Shown here: one piece after another, positions 1 through 11,429 of the stretch
Layout: each line of letters begins with the position of its first letter
How positions within the stretch are numbered: position 1 is the stretch's first letter
NCBI GenBank assembly: GCA_963576725.1
Contig: OY755237.1
Span: 51,898,253-51,962,252, forward strand
DNA: 64,000 nt
Direction: 5' to 3'
From: Azorinus chamasolen
Lineage: Eukaryota; Mollusca; Bivalvia; Cardiida; Solecurtidae
Notes under the pieces: generated by a model
What the model saw: the letters and a program-made list of their open reading frames with translations, nothing else
Told to the model about the DNA's origin: nothing
Databases searched by the model: none
Position numbers and translations under genes: made by a program

Positions 1-462
1 CATCATGCTCCTTCAATGTTTGAAGTTATAATGAATTTGGCCTAACTTTGTAGGAGATATGGCCCGGACACGAAGCGTGACAGACGGACTGACAAGAAAA
101 TATGAAAAAGGGGAATAACTCCAAAAATATTGATGCTAGAGTTATGGCCCTTGTGTATGACACTACCCCTCATCATGATTGTTCCATATGTGAAGTTTCA
201 AATCAATTGAACCAGTAGATAAAGAGTTATTGTCTGGACAAAAAAATATGTAAAAGGGGAATAACTCCAAAAATATTGATGCTAGAGTTATGGCCCTTGT
301 GCATGACACTAGCCCTCATCATGCTTCTTCAATGTGTGAAGTTATAATGAATTTGGCATAACTTTGTAGGAGATATGGCCCGGACACGAAGCGTGACAGA
401 CGGACGGACAGACGGAATCGAGCAAACCTATAGTCCCCCAACCGGTAACCGGTGGGGGACTA
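1..462. repeat. Dispersed bivalve repeat ending in GGTGGGGGACT (3' part)
   Basis: Two to three diverged copies of a module with 'ggggaataactccaaaaa', 'gttatggcccttgtg' and 'catgacacta', then 'gacagacggacggacag' and the near-palindromic end CCCCCAACCGGTAACCGG. The same element, more complete, is at 53355-54183. Noncoding. Confidence 0.85.
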
Positions 463-2093
463 ATAAGTAAGCTTCAGATTGGGGCCAATATGAAACCAAG
501 GGCCATAATTTTAGGCCTTGAGTTTCAAATTTGAACAATCTAAATAAAGGAACATTAGATGATACTTCATATAAGTTTCAAAGTTCCGGGCTTTACAATT
601 TCACAGAAGGAGATTTTAAAGATTTTCCAATGAAAAACTGATAGGCCAGGGCGGGCCATTTTGGTCCAGGGGTCAAAATTTGAACAATCTTGGTAGAAAA
701 CCATTAGATGATAATACATACTAAATTTCAAACGCCTAGGCCTTACAGTTTAGGAGAAGAAGATTTTCAAAGATTTTCCTATGAAAATCTGATAAGCCCC
801 GGGGTGGGGCCATTTTTTTTGTCCGGGGGTCATAGTTTGAACAATCTTTGTAGAGGACCAATAGATGATGCTACATACCAAATATCAAATGTCTAGGCCT
901 TACGGTTTCAGAGAAGAAGACTTTTAAAGATTTTCCTATGAAAAACTGATAAGCCCCAGGGCGGGCCATTTTTGGTCAAGGGGTCATAATTTGAACAATC
1001 TTTGTAGAGGACCAATAGATGATGCTACATACCATATATCAAATGTCTTGGCCTTACGGTTTCAGAGAAGATGATTTTTTAAAGATTTTCCTATGAAAAA
1101 CTGATAAGCCCTGGGGCGGGGCCATATTTGGTCCAGGGGTCATAATTTGAACAATTTTTGTAGAGGAACAATAGATGATACTACATACCAAATATCAATG
1201 GTCTAGGCCTTATGGTTTCAGAGAAGAAGATTTTTAAAGATTTTCCTATGAAAAACTGATAAGCCCCGGGGCGGGGCCATATTTGGTCCAGGGGTAATAA
1301 TTTGAACAATCTTTGTAGAGTACCTTTAGATAATGCTACATACCAAATATCAATGGTCTAGGCCTTACGATTTCAGAAGAAGATTTTTAAAGATTTTCCT
1401 ATGAAAAACTGATAAGCCCCGGGGCGGGCCATTTTTGGTCCGGGGGTCATAATTCGAACAATCTTTGTAGAGGACCATTAGTTAATGCTACATACCATAT
1501 ATCAATGGTCTAGGCCTTACGGTTTCAGAGAAGAAGATTATTAAAGATTTTCCTATGGAAAACTGATAAGCCACGGGGCGGGGCCATTTTTCGTCCGGGG
1601 GTCATAATTTGAACAATCTTTGTAGAGGACCATTAGATGATGCTACATACTAAATACCAAAGGTCTAGGCCTTACGGTTTCGGAGAAGAAGATTTTTAAA
1701 GATTTTCCTATGAAAAACTGATAAGCCCTGGGGCGGGGCCATTTTTGGTCCGGGGGTCATAATTTGAACAATCTTTGTAGAGGACCATTAGATCATGCTA
1801 CATGCCAAATATCAAAGGTCTAGGCCTTACGGTTTCAGAGGAGAAGATTTTTAAAGATTTTCCTAAGAAAAACTGATAAGCCCCAGGGCAGGGCCATTTT
1901 TGGTCCGGGGGACATAATTTGAACAATCTTTGTAGAGGACCATTAGATGATTCCACATACCAAATATCAAAGCTCTAGGCTTTGTGGTTTCAGAGAAGAA
2001 GATGTTTAAGTAAATTGTTGACGACGCACATACGCACGACACACGACGCCGGAGCCAGCCCCCTCAGAATACAAAGTGCCAGGTGAGCTAAAA
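463..2093 (+). repeat. ~155-bp tandem array (about 10 copies) with GCTAAAA 3' end
   Basis: Units repeat about every 155 bp, as shown by 'gataagcc' near 791, 948, 1103, 1258, 1411, 1565, 1720 and 1875. Each has 'ggggcggggccattttt', 'gaacaatctttgtagagg' and 'tttcagagaagaagatttt'. The array ends in a CGAC-rich stretch and CCAGGTGAGCTAAAA, the same 3' end as the arrays at 7.3, 12.6, 41.1 and 60.9 kb. The 5' start looks truncated. A short open frame at 708-896 is not a gene. Confidence 0.9.
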
Positions 2094-2330
2094 AATTGAA
2101 AAAAATAAAGGGCCATAACTCCAAAATTTTGAAATCAAGAGTGAACTTATAGTTCTTATGTAGGGGCCTTCCCCTCAATAAAATCTACTAACCTATGAAG
2201 TTTCATGTTGATACCTCTTATACTTTTCGAGTAATGAGCTACATTAAAGTTTTGTATGCCGCCGATGACGCCTACGACCCAGTGATTACAATAGCTCAAC
2301 TTTGCTTCAAAACAGACGAGCTCAAAATGC
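2094..2330 (+). repeat. Fragment of 'ggccataactccaaaatttt' repeat
   Basis: Shares 'aaagggccataactccaaaa', 'tatgaagtttcatgttgata' and 'acttttcgagt' with the complete element at 11038-11320. It lacks the 5' head. Confidence 0.75.
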
Positions 2331-2386
2331 GCCTGCTCAAAATTCTAATATATTGCAATTTTTACTGACTTCCTATCTGTTCAAGC

Positions 2387-2617
2387 TTAACCTTTTCCTC
2401 CATAGGCTATTTTTAGACCCACCCTCTTTGAATTAATCTACCAAAAAGGAGAATTTACTAGAGAAAAGGAAAACATTAGAATTGTGTAGTATTGAAACCA
2501 TGGTGATAAATAGGGCATTTGCTCCTATAGGAGCAAATGCTCTATTTATCACAATGGTTTCAAGAAGTTAATTTTACAGAGGCGTAGACAGGCGTAATTA
2601 TGGAGTAAAAGGGTTAA
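2387..2617. mobile_element. MITE family M1
   Basis: TTAA-bounded foldback: TTAACCTTTTCCTCCATAGG at one end and 'ggagtaaaagggttaa' at the other. At its centre is the palindrome around GCTCCTATAGGAGC flanked by 'ataaatagagc/gctctatttat' and 'ccattgtgat/atcacaatgg'. Noncoding. Confidence 0.8.
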
Positions 2618-2633
2618 GAGAAACTTGCAGGTG

Positions 2634-3711
2634 TTAACCCGTTCCTTCATATAAACACGTTTCACACATTTGCAAACAGGGTAGACCCAGATCAGACAGC
2701 TCCTATACTCTGTTTGCTAATGGAATTTGAAAGATCTGTTTCTTTACTTTCTAAAATGGCTACAATGTTCCATCTTCCGTATTTCATTATAACTATTTTG
2801 TCCATGAATATTCAGTAGGTACCGGGAATTGAAATTTGGAATAATCATAGAACAGGGAAATGGTTAAAGAGCTTTGATCTGGATGAGACACTTGGTACTA
2901 AAGACAGAAACTATAGAGTCAGATCTATTATATAATTTCATAAGCAAACAGAGCAGGCCCTGATCAGATGGCTTATACTGGAGCCATCAGATCTGGGTCT
3001 ACTCTGTTTGCGAAAGCTTGAAAAAGTTTTTATATGCGGGTTAATGTGGGCCAGGTGCAAAACTGTTGCAACAGGAATCTATGTTGTAACTTGCAATGAC
3101 TCCTGATCAGATGGCTCCAACAGGAGCGATTTGATCAGGGTCTTCTCTGTTTGCTTATGAAATAATATAGATAAGATTCTACAGTGTCTGTCACTTCCAA
3201 ACAGGTGTTATTATAAAATGCGAGCTATTTAATATTCTTGATGTTATTATTTCTAACATTAATATTCATTGGGTAAAGGGTTACAGAACGTAATTACAAT
3301 GTTCAGCCCTTGCTATGCTAGTTGTTTAACTCTTTCCCTGTTTAACCCTTTCCATCATATAAACGTGTTTTCACGCATTTGCAAACAGACTAGACCAAGA
3401 TAAGACGGCTCCTATAGGAGCCGTCTGATCAGGGTCTGCTCTGTTTGCTAATGGAATTTGACAGAGATGTTTCTTTAGTTTCTAAAATGTCTACAATGAT
3501 CCACCTTACATATTATATTGTAACTATTTTGTTCATGAATATTCAGTAGGTATTGAAATTTGAAATAAACATAGAACAGGGAAAGGGTTAATATTCATGT
3601 TATAAATAATGACATGAATATTCATTAGCTAAGTTTTTATAATGGCACATGTACACATGAAGTTTTGGTACAGAAAGAAACTGTAGAACCAGTGTCCATA
3701 TTCATAAATCT
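2634..3711. mobile_element. Cluster of M2 MITE copies and fragments
   Basis: Near-complete TTAA-bounded copies at 2634-2867 and 3342-3591, with fragments at 2890-3042, 3100-3283 and 3592-3711. M2 carries 'catgaatattcatgtaagaa', 'taatgacatcatgaatatt' and a central hairpin 'gcaaacagagcagaccctg' ... 'gggtctactctgtttgc', often with GGCTCCTATAGGAGCC at its tip. Confidence 0.75.
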
Positions 3712-3729
3712 CCTTCGCAATATTTAAAC

Positions 3730-3944
3730 TTAACTCTGTGCACGCTAGCGGCGAAACTATGATTACCTATGCAAACAGTTTGGATCCAGATGAGACGCCG
3801 CATAATGTGGCGGCTCATCAGGATCCAAACTGTTTGTCAACTTGACCATATTTTTGCAAAGAAATGAGAGAAAAGTTTAATTTAAGAATTGAAGCAGACG
3901 ACAATTGTTGCAGACGAAAAATTAATTAGCGTGCAAAGAGTTCA
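3730..3944. mobile_element. MITE family M3
   Basis: TTAACTCTGTGCACGCTA at the left and TAGCGTGCAAAGAGTT at the right form inverted ends. The centre is a hairpin of 'gcaaacagtttggatcc' against 'ggatccaaactgtttg', with GCCGCATAATGTGGC at the tip. Other M3 cores: about 10550-10729, 15440-15520, 56335-56410, 60170-60290, and two in each 1171-bp unit. Confidence 0.75.
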
Positions 3945-4009
3945 GGACCAATTTTCGGTTTACATCTACAGCGACACTATAGTTAAGTTTCATTGAATGG
4001 CTCTTACAA

Positions 4010-4161
4010 TACAGTAAACCCCCTCTAAACCTGACATTAAATTTAGTATAAATATCCATCTTGGAGATAGGTGGCAGCTGAATGCAGCATTAAACAGCCA
4101 CCTGTCTAAAAGTATCTAAAATATTTTCTACTAGAATTCTGGTTTAGAGGGGGTTTACTTA
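4010..4161. mobile_element. MITE family M4 (Tc1/mariner-like ends)
   Basis: Inverted ends CAGTAAACCCCCTCTAAACC and GGTTTAGAGGGGGTTTACT, flanked by TA. The interior has 'aggtggcagctgaatgcag' against 'gcattaaacagccacctgtc'. The ends and TA flanks suggest a Tc1/mariner/pogo-driven MITE; this assignment is inferred. Confidence 0.7.
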
Positions 4162-4441
4162 TTTTGTTCAATATATTTTTTTTCACTGCTCGAAATTACC
4201 GTGAGTGTGTGAAGCAGAATAACGAGATAGATAAAGCTTTCTTTCTCTTTAAAAACTTGATTTGTATTATTCTATATAATATAAGATTACTGAATATTTA
4301 AGAAACAACAGAATTTTCTAAATTTTCTCCTTAGGAGCTTTATGAATGCGGACCTCCTACAGGAGCCATCTGAACTTGGCCTACTCTGTTTGCAAATATG
4401 CTAAGAAGTGTTTTGTATGAGGGAAAGGGTTAAAGTCTCAC

Positions 4442-4563
4442 CTTTAGCGGCAGGATCCTGTATAGTACACTGAGTATCACTTCCTGGTAGATGTTCATCC
4501 GCTCAAGCACATTGATGGTGGTTGGATGCTCCGTCAAATTGTCATGGGTAAGCTGATACAGGC
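4442..4563 (-). CDS. DPY19L3: DPY19L3-like C-mannosyltransferase, exon 3
   Basis: 122 nt: two bases completing Gly of exon 2, then 40 codons, LYQLTHDNLTEHPTTINVLE followed by RMNIYQEVILSVLYRILPLK. The acceptor is TTTATGTATTTCAG and the donor AAG|GTGAGA, phase 0. The INxLxRMNIYQEV-SxLYR motif is diagnostic for DPY19L3-like proteins. The phase arithmetic with exon 2 (91 = 30x3+1; here 2+40x3) supports both calls. The remaining membrane helices of this roughly 700-residue family are not in the window, so the gene continues to the left of position 1. A 41-bp tandem array starts 5 bases upstream of the acceptor AG and supplies its pyrimidine tract. Confidence 0.9.
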
Positions 4564-4570
4564 CTGAAAT

Positions 4571-4854
4571 ACATAAAACAATAGCATGGTCTGTGGGAAA
4601 TAAATACAGTGACATAAAACAATAGCATGGTCTGTGGGAAATAAATACAGTGACATAAAACAATAGCATGGTCTGTGGGGAAATAAATACAGTGACATAA
4701 AACAATAGCATGGTCTGTGGGAAATAAATACAGTGACATAAAACAATAGCATGGTCTGTGGGAAATAAATACAGTGACATAAAACAATAGCATGGTCTGT
4801 GGGAAATAAATACAGTGACATAAAACAATAGCATGGTCTGTGGGAAATAAATAC
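4571..4854. repeat. 41-bp tandem array, 7 copies, abutting exon 3 acceptor
   Basis: Seven near-identical 41-bp units start at 4571, 4612, 4653, 4695, 4736, 4777 and 4818; one has an extra G. Read on the gene strand, each unit contains TTTATTTCCCACAG, a good-looking splice acceptor. The long minus-strand frames here are a by-product of the repeat and are not called as genes. Confidence 0.95.
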
Positions 4855-4855
4855 A

Positions 4856-5640
4856 GCATTGCAGTGTTTGTTGAGTAATGAAAAATAAATGAAGCGCAAA
4901 CAGAGATGATCTGATCTGGGTCTACTCTTTTTGCAACAGCCTGAAAATGCGTTTGTATGAGCGAAAGGGCTAAGCATTATCATGCTGGAAAGGAAAGCGT
5001 GCTTAAACTTTGATCAGCTTCAATTTTTAATTGCTTTCGTTATGAACAGCTCCTTTATTTGTCTACCAAACCCTGTTGTGACCACTCTATAGATTCGTCT
5101 CAGAGATGATTCTAAAGAGTGGTCACAACATAAGGTTAGGTGGTCGTGGAGAAATGATCATTTTAACCTTTTTATTCATATACATGTAAATGCCTTTTCA
5201 TGCATTTGCAAGCAGAGTAGACCCAGATCAGATGGCTCCTATAGGTGCTGTCTGATTGCTTATATAATTATATAGATCTGATTTACAGTTTCCACCCTGG
5301 TGAAAAAAAGCCCTTTCAATATTCCATCTTATTGATTCTGTTCATGAATATTAATGAGGTGACCAAATATTGAGTAAAGGTTAAACAGGGAAAGGGTTAA
5401 TATTTGAATACATGGTTTATCTATTGCTCTGGTCAACAAGCATGATCAAGTCCTTCATAGTGAACAAGCATGTGACAATAGAAGAGACTGACAATAGCCC
5501 TAAAGATTTAACCCTTTACCTCATGAATAATCATGTAAGAAATTATAAACTCATGAATATTAATACACTGAGATTTGTTACAGGCATTGCGAACAAGGGA
5601 ATTGTTTACCATCACATGTACAGAAACTGCTGAATTATTT
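4856..5640. mobile_element. M2 fragments and a small GTTGTGACCACTCT foldback
   Basis: An M2 piece at 4870-4975. Then a roughly 65-bp inverted repeat (about 5070-5135) made of 'gttgtgaccactctatagat' and 'agagtggtcacaac'. Then an M2 copy at about 5163-5399 and a further partial copy to 5640. Confidence 0.6.
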
Positions 5641-5847
5641 TACAGTAAAATCCCTCTAAACCGAGATTTCTAGTAAAGAAGAATTTTGATACTTTTAGGC
5701 AAGTAACTGCTTAATGCAGGGTGAAAATCATGCAGAAAGCTCCTAGGAGCTTTGTGCATGACTTCCACTCTGCATTAAGCTGCCACCTGTCTCCAAGACC
5801 GATATTTATACTAATGTTTATGTCTGGTTTAGAGGGGTTTTACTGTA
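5641..5847. mobile_element. MITE family M4, complete copy
   Basis: TACAGTAAAATCCCTCTAAA at the left and TTTAGAGGGGTTTTACTGTA at the right. Central hairpin with 'gcagaaagctcctaggagct' between two 'cttaatgcagggtgaaa/ctctgcattaag' arms. Another full copy lies at 14518-14725. Confidence 0.8.
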
Positions 5848-6248
5848 TGCAATGTGATAATCAAGCACCGTAGAGCCTGTTCAGCTCCTATAGGAACTGT
5901 CTGATCTGGGTCTACTTTGTTTTCAAAGGCATAAAAAGGCATCTGCATCAGGCAATGGGTTAAGCCTTTCCTTGTTGCATATTAATGTAAGAAATAATGA
6001 CTTCATGAATATTTATTAGCTGAATCATATAACTTCATGAATATTTATTAGCTGAATCATATAAAACATAATTAGTTACACATGAATTTTTGGTAATGGT
6101 CAAAACTGTAGAGTCAGGTCTATTATTCATATTTTCATAAGCAGTTAGAGTAGAGCATAATCAGACGGCTCCTACAGGAGCTGTCTGATTTGGGTCTACT
6201 CTTTTTTGCAAATGTGTGAAAAGGCGTTTATATGAAGGAAAGGGTTAA
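5848..6248. mobile_element. M2 copies with a 36-bp internal duplication
   Basis: An M2 end fragment to about 5960, then a copy at about 5964-6248 in which 'cttcatgaatatttattagc' plus 'tgaatcatata' is duplicated in tandem (about 6000-6062). Confidence 0.7.
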
Positions 6249-6638
6249 AACAATTCAATAAAGGTCAATTATCTTGCACAACGATGTTACAACATCAGCA
6301 TCTATATCAGTGGCTATAGCAATAAAAGAACAGCTGAAAAGAAATGGCCTTTTCAACTAAATTGTATAAGACACTCCTGTCATAGTAAGCACCATTTTAT
6401 GAGGAAATTGTCTGTCTCAGATAGATTCTTACAATAATTACATGCATGGGGGAAATATGTGTCTGAGCTTTTTATATCACTGTTCATTATTTCCAGGGAT
6501 CTAGGAAAACAGTCCTAAAAATTTCAAAACGGCATTTTACAATGATGAAAACAAACAATTCCATGTCTTAAACAATTTGATGTGCTTGTTTGAAAATATC
6601 AGATGATTGTACAAGACTATAAGAGTGCCAAACTGAAA
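6249..6638. other. Intron sequence, nothing recognised
   Basis: AT-rich sequence without a clear repeat, frame or splice-bounded exon on either strand. Confidence 0.5.
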
Positions 6639-9313
6639 CAAGAGTGCCAGTGGCACAATATACGCCCGTCGAGGTTTTGTTCAACATAAACTGGGGTTAA
6701 CGTATTTGCTAAATTCAAATTCTAAGTCCAATTTTGCGACCAAGTTTCAAGGTTGTAAATAGGCATACTTTAACAAAAAACCTTAACCAAAAATTCTAAA
6801 TTAAAAAGTGCCATAATTGTGTCTAAATGCTTGAGATGAAGATGAAGCTTCTGATGGTGAACAAATGTTTCAAGTTTAAAAGCTTTATCTGAAAGGATTA
6901 TGTAAATAAGTGGACTTTAACCAAAACCTTAACCAAAAATTCCAAGCTAAAAAGCATCATAATAATGTCAAAATGTTAGACAGAGTTATGTACTCTTGCC
7001 TACAGGTGAAGCTTGTGATGGTGAACAAGTGTTCCAAGTTTAAAAGCTTAATCTAAAAGGGTTATGTAAATAAGTGGACTTTAACCAAAACCTTAACCAA
7101 AATTTCTAAGTTAAAAGGGGGCATAATTCTGTCAAAATGTTGGACAGAGTTATATACTCTTGCCTACAGGTAAAGCTTGTGATGGTGAACAAGTGTTCCA
7201 AGGTTAAAAGCTTTATCTCAAAGGGTTATGTAAATAAATGGACTTTAACAGAGCCTTAACCAAAAATTCTAAGTTAACAAGAGGGCCAGAATGGCCCTGA
7301 AGCGCTCACCAGACAATCAGAGGAGAAGATTTTCAAAGTTTTCACTATATGTTTTTATAGAAAACTAGACGGCCCTGGGGCGGGCAAATTTTGACCCCAG
7401 GGACATAATTTATATAACTTTTGTAGAGGACTTGAACATGATGCTATGAGCCAAATATTAAAGCTGAGAACCTTTCCGTTTCAGAGAAGAAGATTTTCAA
7501 AGTTTTCTCTATATGTTTCTACTGAAAACTACCCACCCCTGGGGCGGGGCCAATTTTGACCCCAGGGCCATAATTAGTATAACTTTTGTAGAGGACCTGA
7601 ACATGATGCTCTGTGCCAAATATGAAAGCTGAGCGCCTTTCAGTTTCAGAGGAGAAGATTTTCAAAGATTTCACTATTTGTTTCTATTGAAAACTGCTCA
7701 CCCCTGGGGCAGGGCCAATTTGAACCCCAGGGCCATAATTTATATAACTTTTGTAGAGCACCTAAACATGATGCTATGTGCCAAATATGAAAGCTGAGAA
7801 CCTTCCAGTTTCAGAGAAGAAGATTTTCAAAGTTTTCACTATATGTTTCTATTGAAAACTTCCCACCCCTGGGGCGGGCCAATTTTGACCCCAGGGGCAT
7901 AATTTATATAACTTTTGTAGAGGACCTGAACATGATGCTCTGTGCCAAATATGAAAGCTGAGAGCCTTCCAGTTTCAGAGGAGAAGATTTTCAAAGATTT
8001 CACTATTTGTTTCCATTGAAAACAGCCCACCCCTGGGGCAGGGCCAATTTTGACCCAAGGGCCATAATTTATATAACTTTTGTAGAGGACTTGAACATGA
8101 TGCTCTGTGCCAAATATGAAAGATGAGAGCCTTTCAGTTTCAGAGGAGAAGATTTTCAAAGATTTCACTATTTGTTTCTATTCTGAAAACTACCCACCCC
8201 TGGGGCGGGGCCAATTTTGACCCCAGGGCCAAAATTAATATAACTTTTGTAGAGGACCTGAACATGATGCTATGTGCCAAATATGAAAGCTGAGAGCCTT
8301 CCAGTTTCAGAGGAGAAGATTTTCAAAGATTTCACTATTTGTTTCCATTGAAAACTGCCCACCCCTGGGGCGGGGCCAATTTTGACCCAAGGGCCATAAT
8401 TTATATAACTTTTGTAGAGGACCTGAACATGATGCTTTGTGCCAAATATGAAAGATGAGAGCCTTTCAGTTTCAGAGGAGAAGATTTTCAAAGATTTCAC
8501 TATTTGTTTCTATTGAAAACTTCCCACCCCTGGGGCGGGGCCAATTTTGACCCCAGGGTCATAATTTATATAACTTTTGTAGAGGACCTGAACATGATGC
8601 CAAATATCAAAGCTGAGAACCTTCTGGTTTCAGAGGAGAAGATTTTTAAAGGTTCAAATTGTTGACGCGGGACGACGCACGACGACGCACGACGGACATC
8701 AGGCGATCACAAAAGCTCACCCTGAGCACTTTGTGCTCTGGTGAGCTAAAAAGGGGCATAATTCGGTCAAAATGCTTGACAGAGTTATTTTCTCTTGCCT
8801 ACAGGTGAAGCTTGTGACGGTGAACAAGTGTTCCAAGTTTGAAAGCTTTATCTCAAAGGGTTATGTAAATAAATGGACTTTAACAAAGCCTTAACCAAAA
8901 ATTCTAAGTTAAAAAGGGGCATAATTCGGTCAAAATGCTTGACAGAGTTATTTTCTCTTGCCTACAGGTGAAGGTTGTGACGGTGAACAAGTGTTCCAAG
9001 TTTCAAAGCTTTATCACAAAGTGTTATGTAAATAAGTGGATTTGTTCCACATAAATTGAGGTTAACATTTTTGCTTAATGCAAATGCTGAACGAAAATTC
9101 TAAGTCCAATTGTGTGACCTTGGATAAACAAACCGGGACTTGGCAGGCTACTGTAGCATGTCTAGATAAACATTGTGTTTAAATTTGAGAAGGATCCACC
9201 AAGTGGAACTTGAGTTAGAGATGTGACAGACGGACGGACCGACGGACGGACAGCCAGACGGACAGACAGCGCCATTCCATAATACGTCCCGTTTTTTCAA
9301 ACGGGCGTATAAT
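6639..9313 (+). repeat. CAAGAG-start repeat with ~160-bp units, split by a nested element
   Basis: Begins CAAGAGTGCCAGTGGCACAA with TATACGCCCG nearby and ends 'gacggacggacag' ... CGGGCGTATAAT, so its ends carry an inverted TATACGCCCG pair. The interior is a ~160-bp unit with 'ggtgaagcttgtgatggtga' (about 7005, 7165, 8801, 8961) and 'ttaaccaaaaattctaagtt'. The array is interrupted by the element at 7278-8751. Noncoding. Confidence 0.8.
7278..8751 (+). mobile_element. Tandem-array element CAAGAG...GCTAAAA, nested (helentron/pearl-like?)
   Basis: Starts CAAGAGGGCCAGAATGGCCC and ends with the hairpin GAGCACTTTGTGCTC, then TGGTGAGCTAAAA. In between are about 8 units of ~155 bp with 'gggccataatttatataact' and 'aacatgatgctctgtgcc'. 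It interrupts the host repeat at 'aagttaa|aggggcata', whose intact version reads AAGTTAAAAAGGGG, so no target duplication beyond an A-run is visible. A 3' hairpin close to a fixed end, tandem core repeats and lack of duplication recall bivalve pearl/HINE (Helitron-related) elements; that link is inferred. Two open frames of 109 and 76 codons on the minus strand are products of the repeat. Confidence 0.75.
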
Positions 9314-9352
9314 AAAAATAGACTGATAAACATTCTGTCTTGTCATGTAAGC

Positions 9353-9905
9353 TTTAACCAATTCCCTCATATTGACACCTTTTAACACCTCTGTAAAAGT
9401 CACCTTTTGAAACCATTACAATGAATAGAGCATGTGTTCCCTATATAGGAGCAAATGCTCTATTTATCACAGTGATTTCAAAACTATACAATTCTCAATT
9501 TCTCACTTGGGAGCATGCCCCCAGACCCATATAGTCAAAATGTGTACTTTAAATTCATTAAATTGGGATTCAGCTACTCTCTTGCCATCTAAAGATTGGC
9601 GAGCAGGTAGCTACAATTTTTCATCTCCACACAGGTGGGGGCATAAAAAAAAGAAATTGTTTTATACAACATGTACTTAACTGTGATAGCAATTTAACCA
9701 TTTTTCATACTTTTGTAAACAGAGTAGAACCAGGTCAGATGGTCCTGTTTGCTTATGACATGATAAAGATCTGACTCTATGGTTTTTCAAAGCAAAACGT
9801 TCCCTCGAAAAGTTTACATTATAAAATTTCAGCTAATAAATATTCATGATGTCATTATTTCTTACATGAATATTGAACAGTGAAATGGTAAACCATATCC
9901 TTCTT
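9353..9905. mobile_element. Partial M1 (9353-9500) and partial M2 (about 9690-9895)
   Basis: M1 signs: 'taaccaattccctcatattg', 'tataggagcaaatgctctat'. M2 signs: 'tttgtaaacagagtagaacc', 'attcatgatgtcattatttc'. The stretch between them shows nothing clear. Confidence 0.6.
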
Positions 9906-10012
9906 ATTGGATCTGGATTCTAATTTGCACACAGCTAGGTCGTAGCATCTAGAATATATGTAACACTTCGTTTTATCAAGATCTGAGCCAATAACCATTG
10001 GCCAAAAGGTTT

Positions 10013-10222
10013 TTAACCCATTCCCTCACATGGCTATTTTTAAATCCAACCTCTGAATAAATCTACCGAAAAGGACCATTAACTAGAGAAACGGAAAATT
10101 TTAGAATTGTGTAGTATTGAAACCATTGTGATAAATAGAGCATTAATTTTTTTGCTCCTATGGTTTCAAGAAGTGACTAATGCAGAGGCGGAGAAAGGCA
10201 TATTTATGGAGAAAAGGGTTAA
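10013..10222. mobile_element. MITE family M1
   Basis: TTAACCCATTCCCTCACATG at the left and 'ggagaaaagggttaa' at the right. The central palindrome is partly deleted: only one half of the 'gagcat' arm remains. Confidence 0.7.
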
Positions 10223-10338
10223 ATAAACAGAAAAACAGGTGACACATTAAAACTAATGAAATTGGAAAGCACCATCCCGTGGACAATGGTTTAAAAGGAA
10301 AACAATTTTCATGGCAGGATAAGCCTTACCCCTTTGAT

Positions 10339-10729
10339 TAACCCTTTACTCCATGAATATTTATGTAAGAAATAATTATATCATGAATAACTAAAGTTTT
10401 ATAGTTACATTTGAAAAGGGGATTTCTTGGTCCTTACAAAAACTGTAAAATCATATTTATATTAATTATGCCATAAGCAAATAGGGCAGAACCTGATCAG
10501 ACGGCTTCTGTCTGATCTGGGTCTACTCTGTCTGCAAAGGTGCAGAAAGGCGTAAACCCTGATTACCTATGCAAACATTTTGCATCCAGAAGAAATGTCG
10601 CATAATGCGACATCTCATCAGGATCTAACCTTTTTCATACTGTGACCAAATGTAAAATTTCTATTTCAAGAATTGCATCAAATGACAATTGTTGCAGTCA
10701 AAAAATTACTTAGCATGCAAAGAGTTCCC
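10339..10729. mobile_element. M2 copy followed by M3 copy
   Basis: M2 to about 10545 ('ttaaccctttactccatgaa', 'gatctgggtctactctgtct'), then an M3 core with GTCGCATAATGCGAC at the hairpin tip, ending 'acttagcatgcaaagagtt'. Confidence 0.65.
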
Positions 10730-10796
10730 TCAACAAGAGTGCCAACATGAAATAAAACAGACTTTGATAAACATTCTGTCTTGTCATGTAAGCTTT

Positions 10797-11345
10797 AACC
10801 CATTCCCTCATACTGACGCTTTTTGATGCCACTGTTAATGTCACTTTCTGAAACAATTGTGCTAAATAGAGCAGTTGATCCATATTTATCACAATGGTTT
10901 CTGTAACCATTGTGATAGAGCAGTTGATCCATATTTATCACAATGGTTTCAAAACTCCACAATTCTAAACTTTTCCTTTTCTTTAGTAAAATTTAATGCT
11001 CCTTCTCGGTAGAATTATTCAAAGAGGTAGGATCTAACAAGAGCTGTGTGTGGCGCCAACGCTCGTCTGATTTGGTGCTTGTCCAGCAAAATTAAACATT
11101 TTGAAAAATATAAAGGGCCATAACTCCAAAATTTTGAAATCAAGAATTATGGTTCTTATGTAGGGGCATTCTCCTCAATGAGATCTACTAACCTATGAAG
11201 TTTCATGTTGATACCTGTTATACTTTTCGAGTTATGGTCAATGTTAAAATTTTGGTTGCCGACAACAACGACAACGCGGACGCCGGAGTTTCAACAATAG
11301 CTCGTACAGACTAGCTAAAAATAGCCTATGAGGGAATAGGTTTAA
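10797..11345. mobile_element. MITE M1 with internal duplication, split by an insertion
   Basis: TTAACCCATTCCCTCATACT at the left and 'tatgagggaataggttta' at the right. The 'gagcagttgatccatattta' half-palindrome is tandemly duplicated. The M1 sequence GATCTAAAAATAGCC is interrupted by 11038-11320. Confidence 0.75.
11038..11320 (+). mobile_element. CAAGAGC...GCTAAAA element nested in M1
   Basis: Begins CAAGAGCTGTGTGTGGCGCC and ends GTACAGACTAGCTAAAA. Comparison with intact M1 copies gives the empty site, an A-run, and no target duplication. Its start and end match in style those of the ~155-bp array elements. A degraded copy lies at 2094-2330. Confidence 0.75.
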
Positions 11346-11429
11346 ATGAAACTAATGGGGTGGCAAATAGTGTACACCCTAATTTGCCTAAATTTGTCCG
11401 GCCCATTATTACGGGTAACTAAAGGTTTG

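Noticed and set aside
4571..4854. Regular spacing that could suggest a CRISPR-like array (also 18.6 and 59.2 kb)
   Set aside because: Direct tandem repeats without unique spacers, in a eukaryotic genome.
4430..4983. Minus-strand frames across the 41-bp array
   Set aside because: Repeat product; only the last 40 codons (4442-4563) are coding, as exon 3.
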